Below the pieces are notes generated by a model. It was not told the DNA's origin, ran no database searches, and saw only the letters and a program-made list of their open reading frames with translations. The position numbers were made by a program, and so were the translations under genes. Of a DNA stretch of 64,000 nt, positions 16,497-24,779 are shown one piece after another (the first letter of the stretch is position 1; each line of letters opens with the position of its first letter). Source of the DNA: Streptomyces griseoviridis (GTDB lineage: Bacteria > Actinomycetota > Actinomycetes > Streptomycetales > Streptomycetaceae); the NCBI GenBank assembly GCA_014649155.1, contig BMSM01000003.1, forward strand, positions 1 to 64,000, given 5' to 3'.

Positions 16497-16609
16497 CGAC
16501 GACCGGCTCCGCCGTCGACCGGCTCGACGGACGGCCGGCGTCACCACCGACCGGTGTCACCGATAACCAGCTCACCGACGGCCAGCTCACCGACGGCCAG
16601 TTCCACCGT
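16497..16609. repeat. 113-bp direct repeat, copy 2
   Basis: Second copy of the 113-bp unit, ending about 50 bp before the ABC ATPase start. The spacer between copies (16453-16496) is made of the same ctcaccgac- and gaccggctc-type words. The remaining bases up to the ATPase ribosome-binding site repeat the core cagctcaccgacgaccag. Confidence 0.85.
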
Positions 16610-16660
16610 TCGACCGGCTCCACCGACGACCAGCTCACCGACGACCAGGGGGGACCCCTC

Positions 16661-17623
16661 ATGACCACCGGCTCGGCCATCGCGGCACGCGGGCTGCGCA
16701 AGTCCTACGGCGACAAGACCGTCCTCGACGGCATCGACCTCACCGTCCCCGACGGCACGGTCTTCTCCCTGCTCGGCCCGAACGGGGCCGGCAAGACCAC
16801 CGCCGTCAAGATCCTCTCCACGCTCATCAGCGCCGACGCCGGTGACCTGCGGATCGGCGGCCAGGACCCGGCCACCGACGCCCGGGCGGTGCGCGCGGCG
16901 ATCGGCGTCACCGGCCAGTTCTCCGCCGTGGACGGGCTGATCACGGGTGAGGAGAACATGCTCCTCATGGCCGACCTGCACCACCTCTCCAAGAAGGAGG
17001 GCCGGCGGGTCGCCGCCGGACTGCTGGAGCGGTTCGACCTCACCGAGGCCGCGAAGAAGCCCGCCGCCACCTACTCCGGCGGCATGAAGCGCCGCCTGGA
17101 CATCGCCATGACCCTGGTCGGCAGCCCGCGGATCATCTTCCTGGACGAGCCCACCACCGGCCTCGACCCACGGGCCCGGCACGACATGTGGCAGATCATC
17201 CGCGAACTGGTCACGGGCGGCGTGACCGTCTTCCTCACCACCCAGTACCTGGAGGAGGCCGACCAGCTCGCCGACCGCATCGCCGTCCTGAACGGCGGGA
17301 AGATCGTCGCCGAGGGCACCGCCGGGGAGCTGAAGCGGATCGTCCCCGGCGGCCACGTCCGGCTCCGCTTCTCCGACCCGGCCGCCTACCGGTCGGCGAC
17401 GGCCGCCCTCTCCGACGCGGTCCGCGACGACGCCGCCCTCGCCCTCCAGATCCCCGGCGACGGCAGCCAGCGCGACCTGCGCGTCCTCCTCGACCGGCTG
17501 GACGCCGCCGGGATCGAGGCCGACGAACTGACCGTGCGCACCCCCGACCTCGACGACGTCTTCTTCGCCCTGACCGGCCCCGCCGCCACCGTCCCCCACC
17601 AGCCCAAGGAGGCGCTCCGATGA
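16661..17623 (+). CDS. ABC exporter ATP-binding protein, DrrA type
   Basis: A 320-residue ATPase with Walker A LLGPNGAGKTTAVKIL, signature YSGGMKRRLDIAM, Walker B RIIFLDEPTTGLDPRAR and H-loop region LTTQYLEEAD. The C-terminal extension that ends LDDVFFALTG is typical of the daunorubicin-resistance (DrrA) subfamily. The ATG at 16661 is preceded by a GGGGGG ribosome-binding site. A longer frame upstream merely reads through the direct repeats. It overlaps its permease gene as ATGA. The pair probably exports a hydrophobic drug-like or lipid compound. Confidence 0.92.
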   Translation: MTTGSAIAARGLRKSYGDKTVLDGIDLTVPDGTVFSLLGPNGAGKTTAVKILSTLISADAGDLRIGGQDPATDARAVRAAIGVTGQFSAVDGLITGEENMLLMADLHHLSKKEGRRVAAGLLERFDLTEAAKKPAATYSGGMKRRLDIAMTLVGSPRIIFLDEPTTGLDPRARHDMWQIIRELVTGGVTVFLTTQYLEEADQLADRIAVLNGGKIVAEGTAGELKRIVPGGHVRLRFSDPAAYRSATAALSDAVRDDAALALQIPGDGSQRDLRVLLDRLDAAGIEADELTVRTPDLDDVFFALTGPAATVPHQPKEALR

Positions 17624-18408
17624 GCACCCTCTCCCTCGCCGTCCGCGACTCCTCCACGATGCTGCGCCGCAACCTCCTGCACGCGCGGCGCTACCCCTCG
17701 CTCACCCTCAACCTCCTGCTCACGCCGATCATGCTGCTGCTGCTCTTCGTGTACGTCTTCGGGGACGTGATGAGCGCCGGCCTCGGCGGCCGGGCCGACC
17801 GCTCCGCCTACATCGCCTACCTCGTCCCCGGCCTGCTGCTCATGACCATCGGCTCCGCCACCGTCGGCACCGCGGTCTCGGTCTCCACCGACATGAGCGA
17901 GGGCATCATCGCCCGCTTCCGCACCATGGCCATCCACCGCGGGTCGGTCCTCGTCGGCCACGTCGTCGGCAGTGTCGTCCAGTCGGTCGCCGGCGTGGTC
18001 CTGGTCGGCGCGGTCGCCGTCGCCATCGGCTTCCGGTCGACGGACGCCACCGCCCTGGAGTGGCTGGCCGCCTTCGGCCTCCTCGTCCTCTTCGCCCTGG
18101 CCCTCACCTGGATCGCCGTCGGCATGGGCCTGGTCAGCCCGAACGCCGAGGCGGCCAGCAACAACGCCATGCCGATGATCCTGCTCCCCCTCCTGTCCAG
18201 CGCCTTCGTCCCGGTCGACGCGATGCCGGGCTGGTTCCGGCCGGTCGCCGAGTACCAGCCCTTCACCCCGGCCATCGAGACCCTGCGCGGCCTGCTGCTC
18301 GGCACGGAGATCGGCCACAACGGCTGGCTGGCCCTGGCCTGGTGTGCCGGCCTGGTGGTCCTCGGCCACCTGTGGTCGGCCAGGACCTTCGACCGCGACC
18401 CCAGGTGA
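17620..18408 (+). CDS. ABC exporter permease, DrrB / ABC-2 type
   Basis: A 262-residue membrane protein with about six hydrophobic segments and the ABC-2 signature region in its C-terminal half (SNNAMPMILLPLLSSAFVPVDAMPGWFRPVAEYQPFTPAIETLRGLL). It is translationally coupled to the upstream ATPase gene through ATGA. It forms the membrane half of the DrrAB-like exporter. A strong bidirectional terminator follows. Confidence 0.92.
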   Translation: MSTLSLAVRDSSTMLRRNLLHARRYPSLTLNLLLTPIMLLLLFVYVFGDVMSAGLGGRADRSAYIAYLVPGLLLMTIGSATVGTAVSVSTDMSEGIIARFRTMAIHRGSVLVGHVVGSVVQSVAGVVLVGAVAVAIGFRSTDATALEWLAAFGLLVLFALALTWIAVGMGLVSPNAEAASNNAMPMILLPLLSSAFVPVDAMPGWFRPVAEYQPFTPAIETLRGLLLGTEIGHNGWLALAWCAGLVVLGHLWSARTFDRDPR

Positions 18409-18445
18409 CCCGCCGGGCCCCGGCCCCACCCGCACGACCCGCACG

Positions 18446-18504
18446 ACCCGTACGACCCAGGACCCCCGAGGCGCGCTCGCTCGGGGGTCCTGGGTCGTAC
18501 GGGT
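18446..18504. terminator. Bidirectional terminator with 25-bp perfect stem
   Basis: The arms 18446-18470 and 18480-18504 are perfect reverse complements (25 bp, starting acccgtacgacccagg), with a nine-base loop. It lies between the convergent ABC permease and hbpS genes, where one hairpin can end both transcripts. There is no long U-run, which is usual in Streptomyces. Confidence 0.85.
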
Positions 18505-18526
18505 GGGGACAGGCCGGGGCCTCCGG

Positions 18527-19093
18527 TCAGCGGCCCAGCGCCGCCGCGCCCGCGCGGGCGAACTTCTCGTCCAGGTCGCCCGAGGGGGCACCCGCGACCC
18601 CGATGCCCGCGACCGGCGCGTTCCTCGCGGTGACCGGGACCCCGCCGGCCAGGAACAGAGTGCCCGGGATGTCCTTCAGGTTCGGCGCGGACTCCAGGCG
18701 CCCGGCCAGGTCGGAGGTGGGCGCGTTCCAGGAGACGGCGGTGTACGCCTTGCGCTCGGCCGACTCGTACGACTGCGGTCCGGCGCCGTCCCCGCGCAGG
18801 GTGACGACGGTGTTGCCGTTGCGGTCGACGACGGCGACGGTGACCTTCTGGTTCTCCCGCTCCGCGGCGTCCAGCGCGGCCTGCGCCGCCTTGGCCGCGG
18901 CGTCCACGGTGAGGTGCGTGGAGGTGGTCGTCGTACCGGACGAGAGGGCCGGGACGGCCGAGGCGGGCGCTGCGGCCGGGGCGGAGGCGTTGGCGGAGAC
19001 CGCGCCGAAGGCGGTGGCGGCGACGGCGGCGAGCACGGTGGCGCCGGCGGCGACGCGGGCACGGCGGGAGAAGGTCTTCTTCGCGTGGGACAT
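18527..19093 (-). CDS. hbpS: Extracellular haem-binding sensor protein HbpS
   Basis: A 188-residue exported protein. An N-terminal signal (KKTFSRRARVAAGATVLAAVAATAFGAVSANA) with twin Arg after a Ser fits secretion. The mature part is a GlcG/HbpS domain (VAVVDRNGNTVVTLRGDGAGPQSYESAERKAYTA, then PGTLFLAGGVPVT and PVAGIGVAGAPSGDLDEKFA). In S. reticuli HbpS binds haem and iron outside the cell and modulates the SenS kinase under redox stress. Here the gene is divergent from senS-senR, the same arrangement. The start has AGGAG five bases upstream. No catalase-peroxidase gene adjoins, unlike the S. reticuli furS-cpeB locus. Confidence 0.9.
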   Translation of the reverse strand: MSHAKKTFSRRARVAAGATVLAAVAATAFGAVSANASAPAAAPASAVPALSSGTTTTSTHLTVDAAAKAAQAALDAAERENQKVTVAVVDRNGNTVVTLRGDGAGPQSYESAERKAYTAVSWNAPTSDLAGRLESAPNLKDIPGTLFLAGGVPVTARNAPVAGIGVAGAPSGDLDEKFARAGAAALGR

Positions 19094-19210
19094 GGAGGCT
19101 CCTAGGACCGGCCGGGCGGCCTGCTGCGACCCGGCGCCTGCTGACCTCCACCCTCCGCCCGCGACCGGGCCCGCACGGTCACCGTTCCGGCTGCTCCGGA
19201 CCGGCGCGAC

Positions 19211-19230
19211 GGACGACCCGGGGGTCGTCC
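19211..19230. promoter_or_regulatory. Palindrome in the hbpS-senS divergent promoter region
   Basis: ggacgaccc and gggtcgtcc are perfect 9-bp arms separated by two bases, in the ~220-bp gap between hbpS and senS. SenR is known to bind upstream of hbpS in other streptomycetes, so this is a candidate SenR operator. The sequence alone cannot prove this. Confidence 0.45.
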
Positions 19231-19313
19231 GATCGGTCGACCCCCGCCTCCCGGGCGGACGGCGACAATGAACGGGTCCGTCCGGTACGACCAGGTGGGA
19301 GGAGGTCCCGCGC

Positions 19314-20603
19314 ATGACACAGCCGTACGCTCCGGAGCCCGACGACTCGGAGCCGCACCCTCCGGGTCACCCCGACCCGCACCCGGACCCCCGTGACCCC
19401 GACGCCCGGCGGCTGGGTGCCGTCCTGCACACGGCGTTCTTCCTCCTCCTCGGCGGCGCCCTGGCCCGCTTCCTCCTGCGCCACCCGGGCGAACCCCGCA
19501 CCCCCTGGGTCATCGCCCTGTCGCTCACCCTGGCCGCGCTGCACGTGCTGGGCCCGGTGCTCGGCGACGGCCGCCCCCGCCACCCCCGGCCCTCACGGCG
19601 TCGGCTCGGTCTGCTCGGCCGGCTCGCCGCGGTCCTCGCCGTCTGGATGGTCCTCGTCGTCCTCGCGCCCAGTTTCGCCTGGTGCGCGGTGCCCCTCTTC
19701 TACACCGGCCTGCGCACCCTCCCGGCCCGCGCCGCCCTGGTCCTGGTCACCGTCCTGACCGTCTTCGTGGTCGCGGCCCAGCTCCGCCTCGCCGCCGGCT
19801 TCGACCCGAACCTGCTGCTCGCCCCGCCCGCCGTGGCGGCCCTCGCCACCGCCGTCTTCCTGCACTCCGAACGGCAGGCGGCCCGGCAGCGCGCTCTCAT
19901 AGACGACCTGGTCCGCACCCGCCGCGAACTCGCCGCCTCCGAACGCCGCGCCGGCACCCTCGCCGAACGCCAGCGGCTCTCCATGGAGATCCACGACACC
20001 CTCGCCCAGGGCCTGTCCAGCCAGCGCATGCTGCTGCAGGCCGCCGACCGGGTCTGGCGGAGCGACCCGGGCAAGGCCCGTGCCCACGTCCGTTCCGCCG
20101 CGTCCGTCGCCGAGCACAACCTCACCGAGGCCCGCCGCTTCGTCCACGACCTGGCCCCGGCCGACCTGGCCGGGGGCGGTTCCCTCCCGGCGGCCCTGCG
20201 GGCGCTGGCCGAGCGGGAGTCCGACGAGGCCCTCACCGTCCGCGTCCACGTCGACGGCCCGACCGACGCCCTCCCCGACCGGGTGCGGTCGGCGCTGCTG
20301 CGCATCGCCCAGGGCGCCCTGGCCAACGTACGCGAACACGCGGACGCCACCGGTGCGGCGCTGACCCTCACCGTCCTCGACGACGAGGCCCGCCTGGACG
20401 TCGGCGACGACGGCCGCGGCTTCCCCCCGGCCGCCCCTCCTCCCGGCGGCACCCGCGGCCACGGCCTGCCCGCGATGCGCGCCCGCCTCCGCCGGCTCGG
20501 CGGCACCCTGACGGTGGAGTCGGCGCCCGGCGAGGGCACGGTCGTCACCGCCGCCGTCCCCCTGGCACCCCCGGCGCCCCTGGACACCCCGGAGAACCCC
20601 TGA
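19314..20603 (+). CDS. senS: Sensor histidine kinase SenS
   Basis: A 429-residue kinase. Residues ~35-185 contain about five membrane segments (for example TAFFLLLGGALARFLL and LLGRLAAVLAVWMVLVVLA). A HisKA_3 box with the likely phospho-His near 227 in MEIHDTLAQGLSSQ follows, then a GHKL ATPase domain with N box RIAQGALANVREHA and G box LDVGDDGRGF. Partnered with HbpS outside the membrane, it senses haem and redox stress and phosphorylates SenR. The start has GGGAGGAGG. The stop overlaps the senR start by one base (TGATG), so the two are coupled. Confidence 0.9.
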   Translation: MTQPYAPEPDDSEPHPPGHPDPHPDPRDPDARRLGAVLHTAFFLLLGGALARFLLRHPGEPRTPWVIALSLTLAALHVLGPVLGDGRPRHPRPSRRRLGLLGRLAAVLAVWMVLVVLAPSFAWCAVPLFYTGLRTLPARAALVLVTVLTVFVVAAQLRLAAGFDPNLLLAPPAVAALATAVFLHSERQAARQRALIDDLVRTRRELAASERRAGTLAERQRLSMEIHDTLAQGLSSQRMLLQAADRVWRSDPGKARAHVRSAASVAEHNLTEARRFVHDLAPADLAGGGSLPAALRALAERESDEALTVRVHVDGPTDALPDRVRSALLRIAQGALANVREHADATGAALTLTVLDDEARLDVGDDGRGFPPAAPPPGGTRGHGLPAMRARLRRLGGTLTVESAPGEGTVVTAAVPLAPPAPLDTPENP

Positions 20604-21235
20604 TGAACGACCCCGTCCGCGTCCTCGTCTGCGACGACCACGCCGTCGTGCGCGCCGGTCTGCTCGCCCTGCTCGACAGCGCCCCCGGCATCGAGGTCGC
20701 CGGCGAGGCGGGCACCGGTGAGGAGGCCCTCGCCCTCGCCGCGCGGCTCGCCCCGGACGTCGTCCTGATGGACCTCTCCCTCGGCGCGGGCATCGACGGC
20801 GTCGAGACCACCCGCCGCCTCACCACGGCCCCCGGCCCCGGCCCCCGCGTCCTCGTCCTGACCACGTACGACACGGACGCCGACGTCACCCGCGCCATCG
20901 AGGCGGGCGCCACCGGCTACCTCCTCAAGGCCGAGCGCCCCGAGGAGCTGTTCGCCGCCGTGCACGCCGCCGCGCGGGGCCGTACGACCCTCTCCGAACC
21001 GGTCGCCGACCGGGTCATGGCCCGCCTGCGCAGCCCCCGCCCCGCCCTCACCGGCCGCGAACGCGACATCCTCGCCCAGCTCTCCCGCGGCCTCGGCAAC
21101 CGCGAGATCGCCCGCGCCCTGTTCATCAGCGAGGCCACGGTGAAGACCCATCTGCGCCGCGTCTACGACAAGCTCGGCGTCGACACCCGCGCGGGCGCGG
21201 TCGCGGTGGCGAAGGAGCAGCGCCTGCTGCCGTGA
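20603..21235 (+). CDS. senR: Response regulator SenR (NarL/LuxR class)
   Basis: A 210-residue regulator with an N-terminal receiver (acidic pair in VLVCDDH, phospho-Asp57 in VVLMDLS, Thr in LVLTTYD, Lys in YLLKAE) and a C-terminal LuxR helix-turn-helix (LTGRERDILAQLSRGLGNREIARALFISEATVKTHL). All switch residues are present. It is coupled to senS by TGATG. The known targets of its homologue are hbpS, catalase-type genes and its own operon. Confidence 0.92.
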   Translation: MNDPVRVLVCDDHAVVRAGLLALLDSAPGIEVAGEAGTGEEALALAARLAPDVVLMDLSLGAGIDGVETTRRLTTAPGPGPRVLVLTTYDTDADVTRAIEAGATGYLLKAERPEELFAAVHAAARGRTTLSEPVADRVMARLRSPRPALTGRERDILAQLSRGLGNREIARALFISEATVKTHLRRVYDKLGVDTRAGAVAVAKEQRLLP

Positions 21236-21342
21236 CGCGGCATCCGCGTGCTGTTCCCCCGCCGCTCTCCTTGCGCTCCTCTGGCGTTGGCCGGGCCTGG
21301 CTACTGTCCCCACGCCCGGTCCGGCACAGGAGAGGTACGTCC

Positions 21343-23025
21343 ATGAGCACCCCGGCCCCTCGCACCTCCGTCCGGAAGCCCGCAGCCCCCTCCGTACCGC
21401 TGCGGCGGCCGGACCGGGACCGCGGCGGCGGCCCCTCTTCGCACCCGGCGCGGCGGGCCCTCCTGGACATGCAGTCGGCGGCCGGCAACCGGGCGGTGAC
21501 CGCGGCGGTGCAGCGTGCCAGAGCCACGGCGGAGGGCACGGCCCAGGAGCAGGGGGCGCCCCCGGACACCACGACGGCCCCCGGGAACACCGCCGCCACC
21601 GCCGAGGCCGCCACCGCCGAGACCGCCGCCGCGGAGAACACCACCGCCGCCCCGCAGGACGACACGGCGACCGCGCGGAAGAAGACGAGCGCCCGCGACC
21701 GCGTCACCGCCGTCTTCGACCGGACGAAGAAGAACGCCGAGACCATCGACACCTGGATCAAGGCGGTCCACGTCCCCGTCAACGCGGGCGTCTCCCAGGA
21801 GGCCGCCGCCACGGCCAACGAGGGACTGAAACACTCCGCCGCCGCCTCCGGCACCGGCGCCGCCTCGGGCAACCTCTTCACCGAGCTGGCCAACACCGGG
21901 CTCAGCGCCCTGGACGCGAGCGCGGCCAAGGCGGACGCCAGGAAGCACGGGAAGGGCGCGGCCTTCCACCGGGCCGACAAGAAGGCCGACACCAAGACGG
22001 CGGACGCCGCCGTCGGCGCCGTCAGCTCCACGAGCTACGGCTTCGCCCTCGTCAAGGAGCTGTTCAAGGCGGAGAAGTTCACGCAGGCCGCGACCATGGC
22101 CGAGGCGAGCGGTATCACCTCCGGCGTCTCCGGCGCCGTCAAGAGCGGCCGGGCCCTGTCCCGTATCGCCCTGACGACCCGCAAGTACCGCGACCTGAGA
22201 CAACTCGACCTGCCCGCCCGGTCCGACGACCAGGAACTGAGCCGGCTGAAGCAGGCACGGGACACGGCCGTGCGGACCGCGGCCGAGGCGAGCCTCGCGG
22301 TGGAACTGCACTGGCGGCACGAGGGCGACGGCCAGGTGGAGCGCGTACTGGCGGCCATGGAGGCGGCCGAGAAGGCGAACCACGCCGTCGGCGAGGCGAT
22401 CAGGGCCGTCCGGGCCGCGTACGACGCGAACACGCTGCACACGGTGCACGACTACGTGCTGGGCAAGCAGCACAACAAACTGGGCAAGCAGGCGCTCACC
22501 GCCCTGGGCGAGGGCACCAAGGTGGCGGGCGGTGTCGTGACGGCGGTCGCCGCCACCGCGGGCGGCGCGGCCCTGGCGAGCAACCCGGTCGGCTGGGGCC
22601 TGGCCGGCGGCGCGGCCCTCGTGGTCGGCAGCGTCACCGGCTGGCGGGCGGGCCGCGCGGGCGTGAAGCGCTACAACGCGGTCCGCCACCCGCACGACTA
22701 CGTCGACCCGGGCGAGGTCCCGGCGAAGCCGGTCTCCCGCAAGGAGGCGTGGAAGGAGGCCGTGCACTTCACCAAGAAGGTGGTGAACGGCGAACGCGAC
22801 CTCATGGCACGCCGGCTGTACCGGCTGGCGGCCGGCCCGGACATCCCGGGCAGCGGCGCCACCGAGGACCACATCCGGGAGGCGGCCCGGGAGTTCCTCG
22901 TCGCCCTCAAGGCCGGCCCGGACAACCAGAAGCTGTCCCCCGACGAGTGGAGGACGTCCCTGAACAACCCGGAGAAGACCACCGACTGGATCAAGGAGAT
23001 CGCGGAGCAGCTCTCCTCGGCGTGA
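21343..23025 (+). CDS. Putative eCIS cargo-like protein with N-terminal AGN motif
   Basis: A 560-residue protein with no close family I can name. A Pro/Arg-rich disordered leader is followed at 40-59 by LLDMQSAAGNRAVTAAVQRA. This closely resembles the LxxLQRxAGNRAVxxLxQ motif found at the N-terminus of many eCIS-associated (often DUF4157) proteins. An Ala/Thr-rich linker comes next. Then come Lys/Ala-rich helical segments (about 125-380), a glycine-zipper hydrophobic hairpin (about 392-437, AVAATAGGAALASNPVGWGL and LAGGAALVVGSVTG), and a charged helical tail. There is no signal peptide. The hairpin could insert into membranes. It lies ~14 kb from the eCIS genes. Cargo status is inference; it may instead be a structural or unrelated membrane-active protein. 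Confidence 0.65.
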   Translation: MSTPAPRTSVRKPAAPSVPLRRPDRDRGGGPSSHPARRALLDMQSAAGNRAVTAAVQRARATAEGTAQEQGAPPDTTTAPGNTAATAEAATAETAAAENTTAAPQDDTATARKKTSARDRVTAVFDRTKKNAETIDTWIKAVHVPVNAGVSQEAAATANEGLKHSAAASGTGAASGNLFTELANTGLSALDASAAKADARKHGKGAAFHRADKKADTKTADAAVGAVSSTSYGFALVKELFKAEKFTQAATMAEASGITSGVSGAVKSGRALSRIALTTRKYRDLRQLDLPARSDDQELSRLKQARDTAVRTAAEASLAVELHWRHEGDGQVERVLAAMEAAEKANHAVGEAIRAVRAAYDANTLHTVHDYVLGKQHNKLGKQALTALGEGTKVAGGVVTAVAATAGGAALASNPVGWGLAGGAALVVGSVTGWRAGRAGVKRYNAVRHPHDYVDPGEVPAKPVSRKEAWKEAVHFTKKVVNGERDLMARRLYRLAAGPDIPGSGATEDHIREAAREFLVALKAGPDNQKLSPDEWRTSLNNPEKTTDWIKEIAEQLSSA

Positions 23026-23125
23026 CCCGGACCGGCCCCGGTGAACCCGGGAATACGCCGAGGCCGGACCGGCGTTGCAGCCGTGTCCGAGCGACCGGCC
23101 GGTGAGGGAGAGGGGCCACGCGGCG

Positions 23126-24049
23126 ATGAGTCTCCGCCAGTTCGAGTACGCCCTGGCGGTGGCCGAAGCGGGCTCGGTCACCGCGGCGGCGGAGTCGCTG
23201 CACGTCGCCCAGCCGTCGGTCTCCCAGCAGATCCGCTCCCTGGAACGGGACCTCGGCGTCGTCCTGTTCGCCCGTACGCCGACCGGCCTGGTGCCCACCG
23301 CGGTCGGCCGCGCCTTCCTGCGCGACGCGGAGGTCGCCGTACGGGCGGCCCGCCGGGCGCGGGCGACGGCACGGGCCGGCGCCGAGGAACTGGACGGCGA
23401 ACTCGTCGTCGCCGCGCAGATGGGCCTGGGCACCCGCCAGCTCCCGGGCGCGCTCAGCGCGTTGCGCCGCCGCTTCCCGCGCCTGGAGGTCACCGTCTTC
23501 GAGGAGGCGAACCCCGCCGAGCTGGAGCGGCTCGCCCGCCGGGGCGTGGTCGACCTCGGCCTGATGGCCGGCCCGTGCAAGGAGGACCTGTACACGGGCC
23601 ACCACCTCGGTGACGAGGAGTTCGTGGTGGTGGCCGGCCCCGAGCACGCGCACCTCCTCGCCGAGGAGCGGGTCGGGCTGCGCGCGCTGGAGCGGGAGCC
23701 GTGGATCAGGTTCGACCACGACAGCGCGCTCGACGGGGTGCTCCGGGAGGTCCTGCGGGACAACGGCCTGGCCCCGGCGACCGTCGCCCGGGTGTCGCAG
23801 ACGGCGACGGCGGTGCGCTGGGCGGCGCACGGGCTGGGGGTGACACTGGTGCCGACCTCCGCGGTGCTGCCCGGTTTCGAGCACCTCACCCGGCCCGTCT
23901 CGCCCGCCGTCACCCTGCCCACCGTCGCCGCCGTACGCCCCGACGCGGGGCCGGCCGAGACGGCGCTGCTGGAGTTCCTGCGGCAGGAGACCTGGCCGCA
24001 CACCGGCTTCTCCGCGAGCGGGCCGGGGCGGCTGCTCACAACTGGGTGA
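23126..24049 (+). CDS. LysR-family transcriptional regulator
   Basis: A 307-residue LysR regulator. The N-terminal winged HTH is SLRQFEYALAVAEAGSVTAAAESLHVAQPSVSQQIRSLERDLGVVLFAR, and a periplasmic-binding-protein-like effector domain runs from about 90 to the end. The ATG is preceded by GGGAGAGGGG. The gene converges with, and overlaps by 14 bp, the last codons of the SDR gene on the other strand. Members often regulate adjoining genes, so the two SDRs are the natural candidates, although the arrangement is tail-to-tail. Confidence 0.9.
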   Translation: MSLRQFEYALAVAEAGSVTAAAESLHVAQPSVSQQIRSLERDLGVVLFARTPTGLVPTAVGRAFLRDAEVAVRAARRARATARAGAEELDGELVVAAQMGLGTRQLPGALSALRRRFPRLEVTVFEEANPAELERLARRGVVDLGLMAGPCKEDLYTGHHLGDEEFVVVAGPEHAHLLAEERVGLRALEREPWIRFDHDSALDGVLREVLRDNGLAPATVARVSQTATAVRWAAHGLGVTLVPTSAVLPGFEHLTRPVSPAVTLPTVAAVRPDAGPAETALLEFLRQETWPHTGFSASGPGRLLTTG

Positions 24050-24779
24050 CGCCTCCGTCGACCACCAGCTCGGCGCCCGTGGTGTACGTGGCGTCGAAGG
24101 CCAGGAACGCCACCGCGCGGGCGATCTCCTCCGGCGTCCCGAAACGCCCCATGGGGTTCTCCGCGACCCGGTCCGCCTTGAACCGGGCGGCGGCCTCCGC
24201 GCCCATCGCGCCCTCCAGGATGCCCGTGTCCACGGGCCCGGGGCTGACCGCGTTGACCCGGACGCCGCGCGGCAGCAGCTCCCGGGAGAGACTGCGGGCC
24301 AGCGAGCGCAGCGCCGCCTTGCCGGCTGCGTAGACACTGGTCTCCGCCAGACCCATGACGTTCGCGACCGAGGTGGTCAGGACGACGCCGGCGCCGGGGG
24401 CCAGCAGCGGGGCGAGCTTCTGCACGGTGAAGAAGGCGCCCTTGACGTTGACCGCGAAGGACGCGTCGAACATCGCCTCGGTCGTCTCCTCGAAGGGCGA
24501 CGCGCTGGTGACGCCCGCGTTGACGAACAGGGCGTCCACCGCGCCGAGTTCCGCCCGCACCCGCTCCGCCAGCACGTCCAGGTCGGCGAGCGAGGCCACG
24601 TCCCCGCGGACCGCCGCCGCGCCCGCCCCCAGCCGCCGCAGGGCCGCGTCGAGCTTCTGCTCGTCCCGTCCGGTGATCACCACCCGGCTCCCGGCCCGCA
24701 CCAGCAGTTCCGCCGTGGCGAAGCCGATCCCGCTGCCGCCCCCGGTGATCACGACCCGCTTGCCGTCGTACGCGCTCAT
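24036..24779 (-). CDS. Short-chain dehydrogenase/reductase
   Basis: A 247-residue classical SDR. It has the cofactor motif VVITGGGSGIGFATAELL, NAG (VNAGVTSAS), catalytic Ser in TTSVANVMG, YAAGK (Tyr-Lys pair) and the C-terminal TGAELVVDGGVTQL. The residue after the second strand is Arg (ITGRDEQ), which favours NADPH. The start overlaps the stop of the second SDR gene as ATGA, making a two-gene operon. Confidence 0.9.
   Translation of the reverse strand: MSAYDGKRVVITGGGSGIGFATAELLVRAGSRVVITGRDEQKLDAALRRLGAGAAAVRGDVASLADLDVLAERVRAELGAVDALFVNAGVTSASPFEETTEAMFDASFAVNVKGAFFTVQKLAPLLAPGAGVVLTTSVANVMGLAETSVYAAGKAALRSLARSLSRELLPRGVRVNAVSPGPVDTGILEGAMGAEAAARFKADRVAENPMGRFGTPEEIARAVAFLAFDATYTTGAELVVDGGVTQL

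Noticed and set aside
16307..16660. CRISPR-like spaced repeats
   Set aside because: The repeat units are 113 bp with nested words. There are no unique spacers of constant length and no cas genes nearby.
16397..16660. N-terminal extension of the ABC ATPase through the direct repeats
   Set aside because: The extension is a Ser/Thr/Pro repeat translation of the DNA repeats. The ATG at 16661 has a strong GGGGGG ribosome-binding site and the family's normal start.
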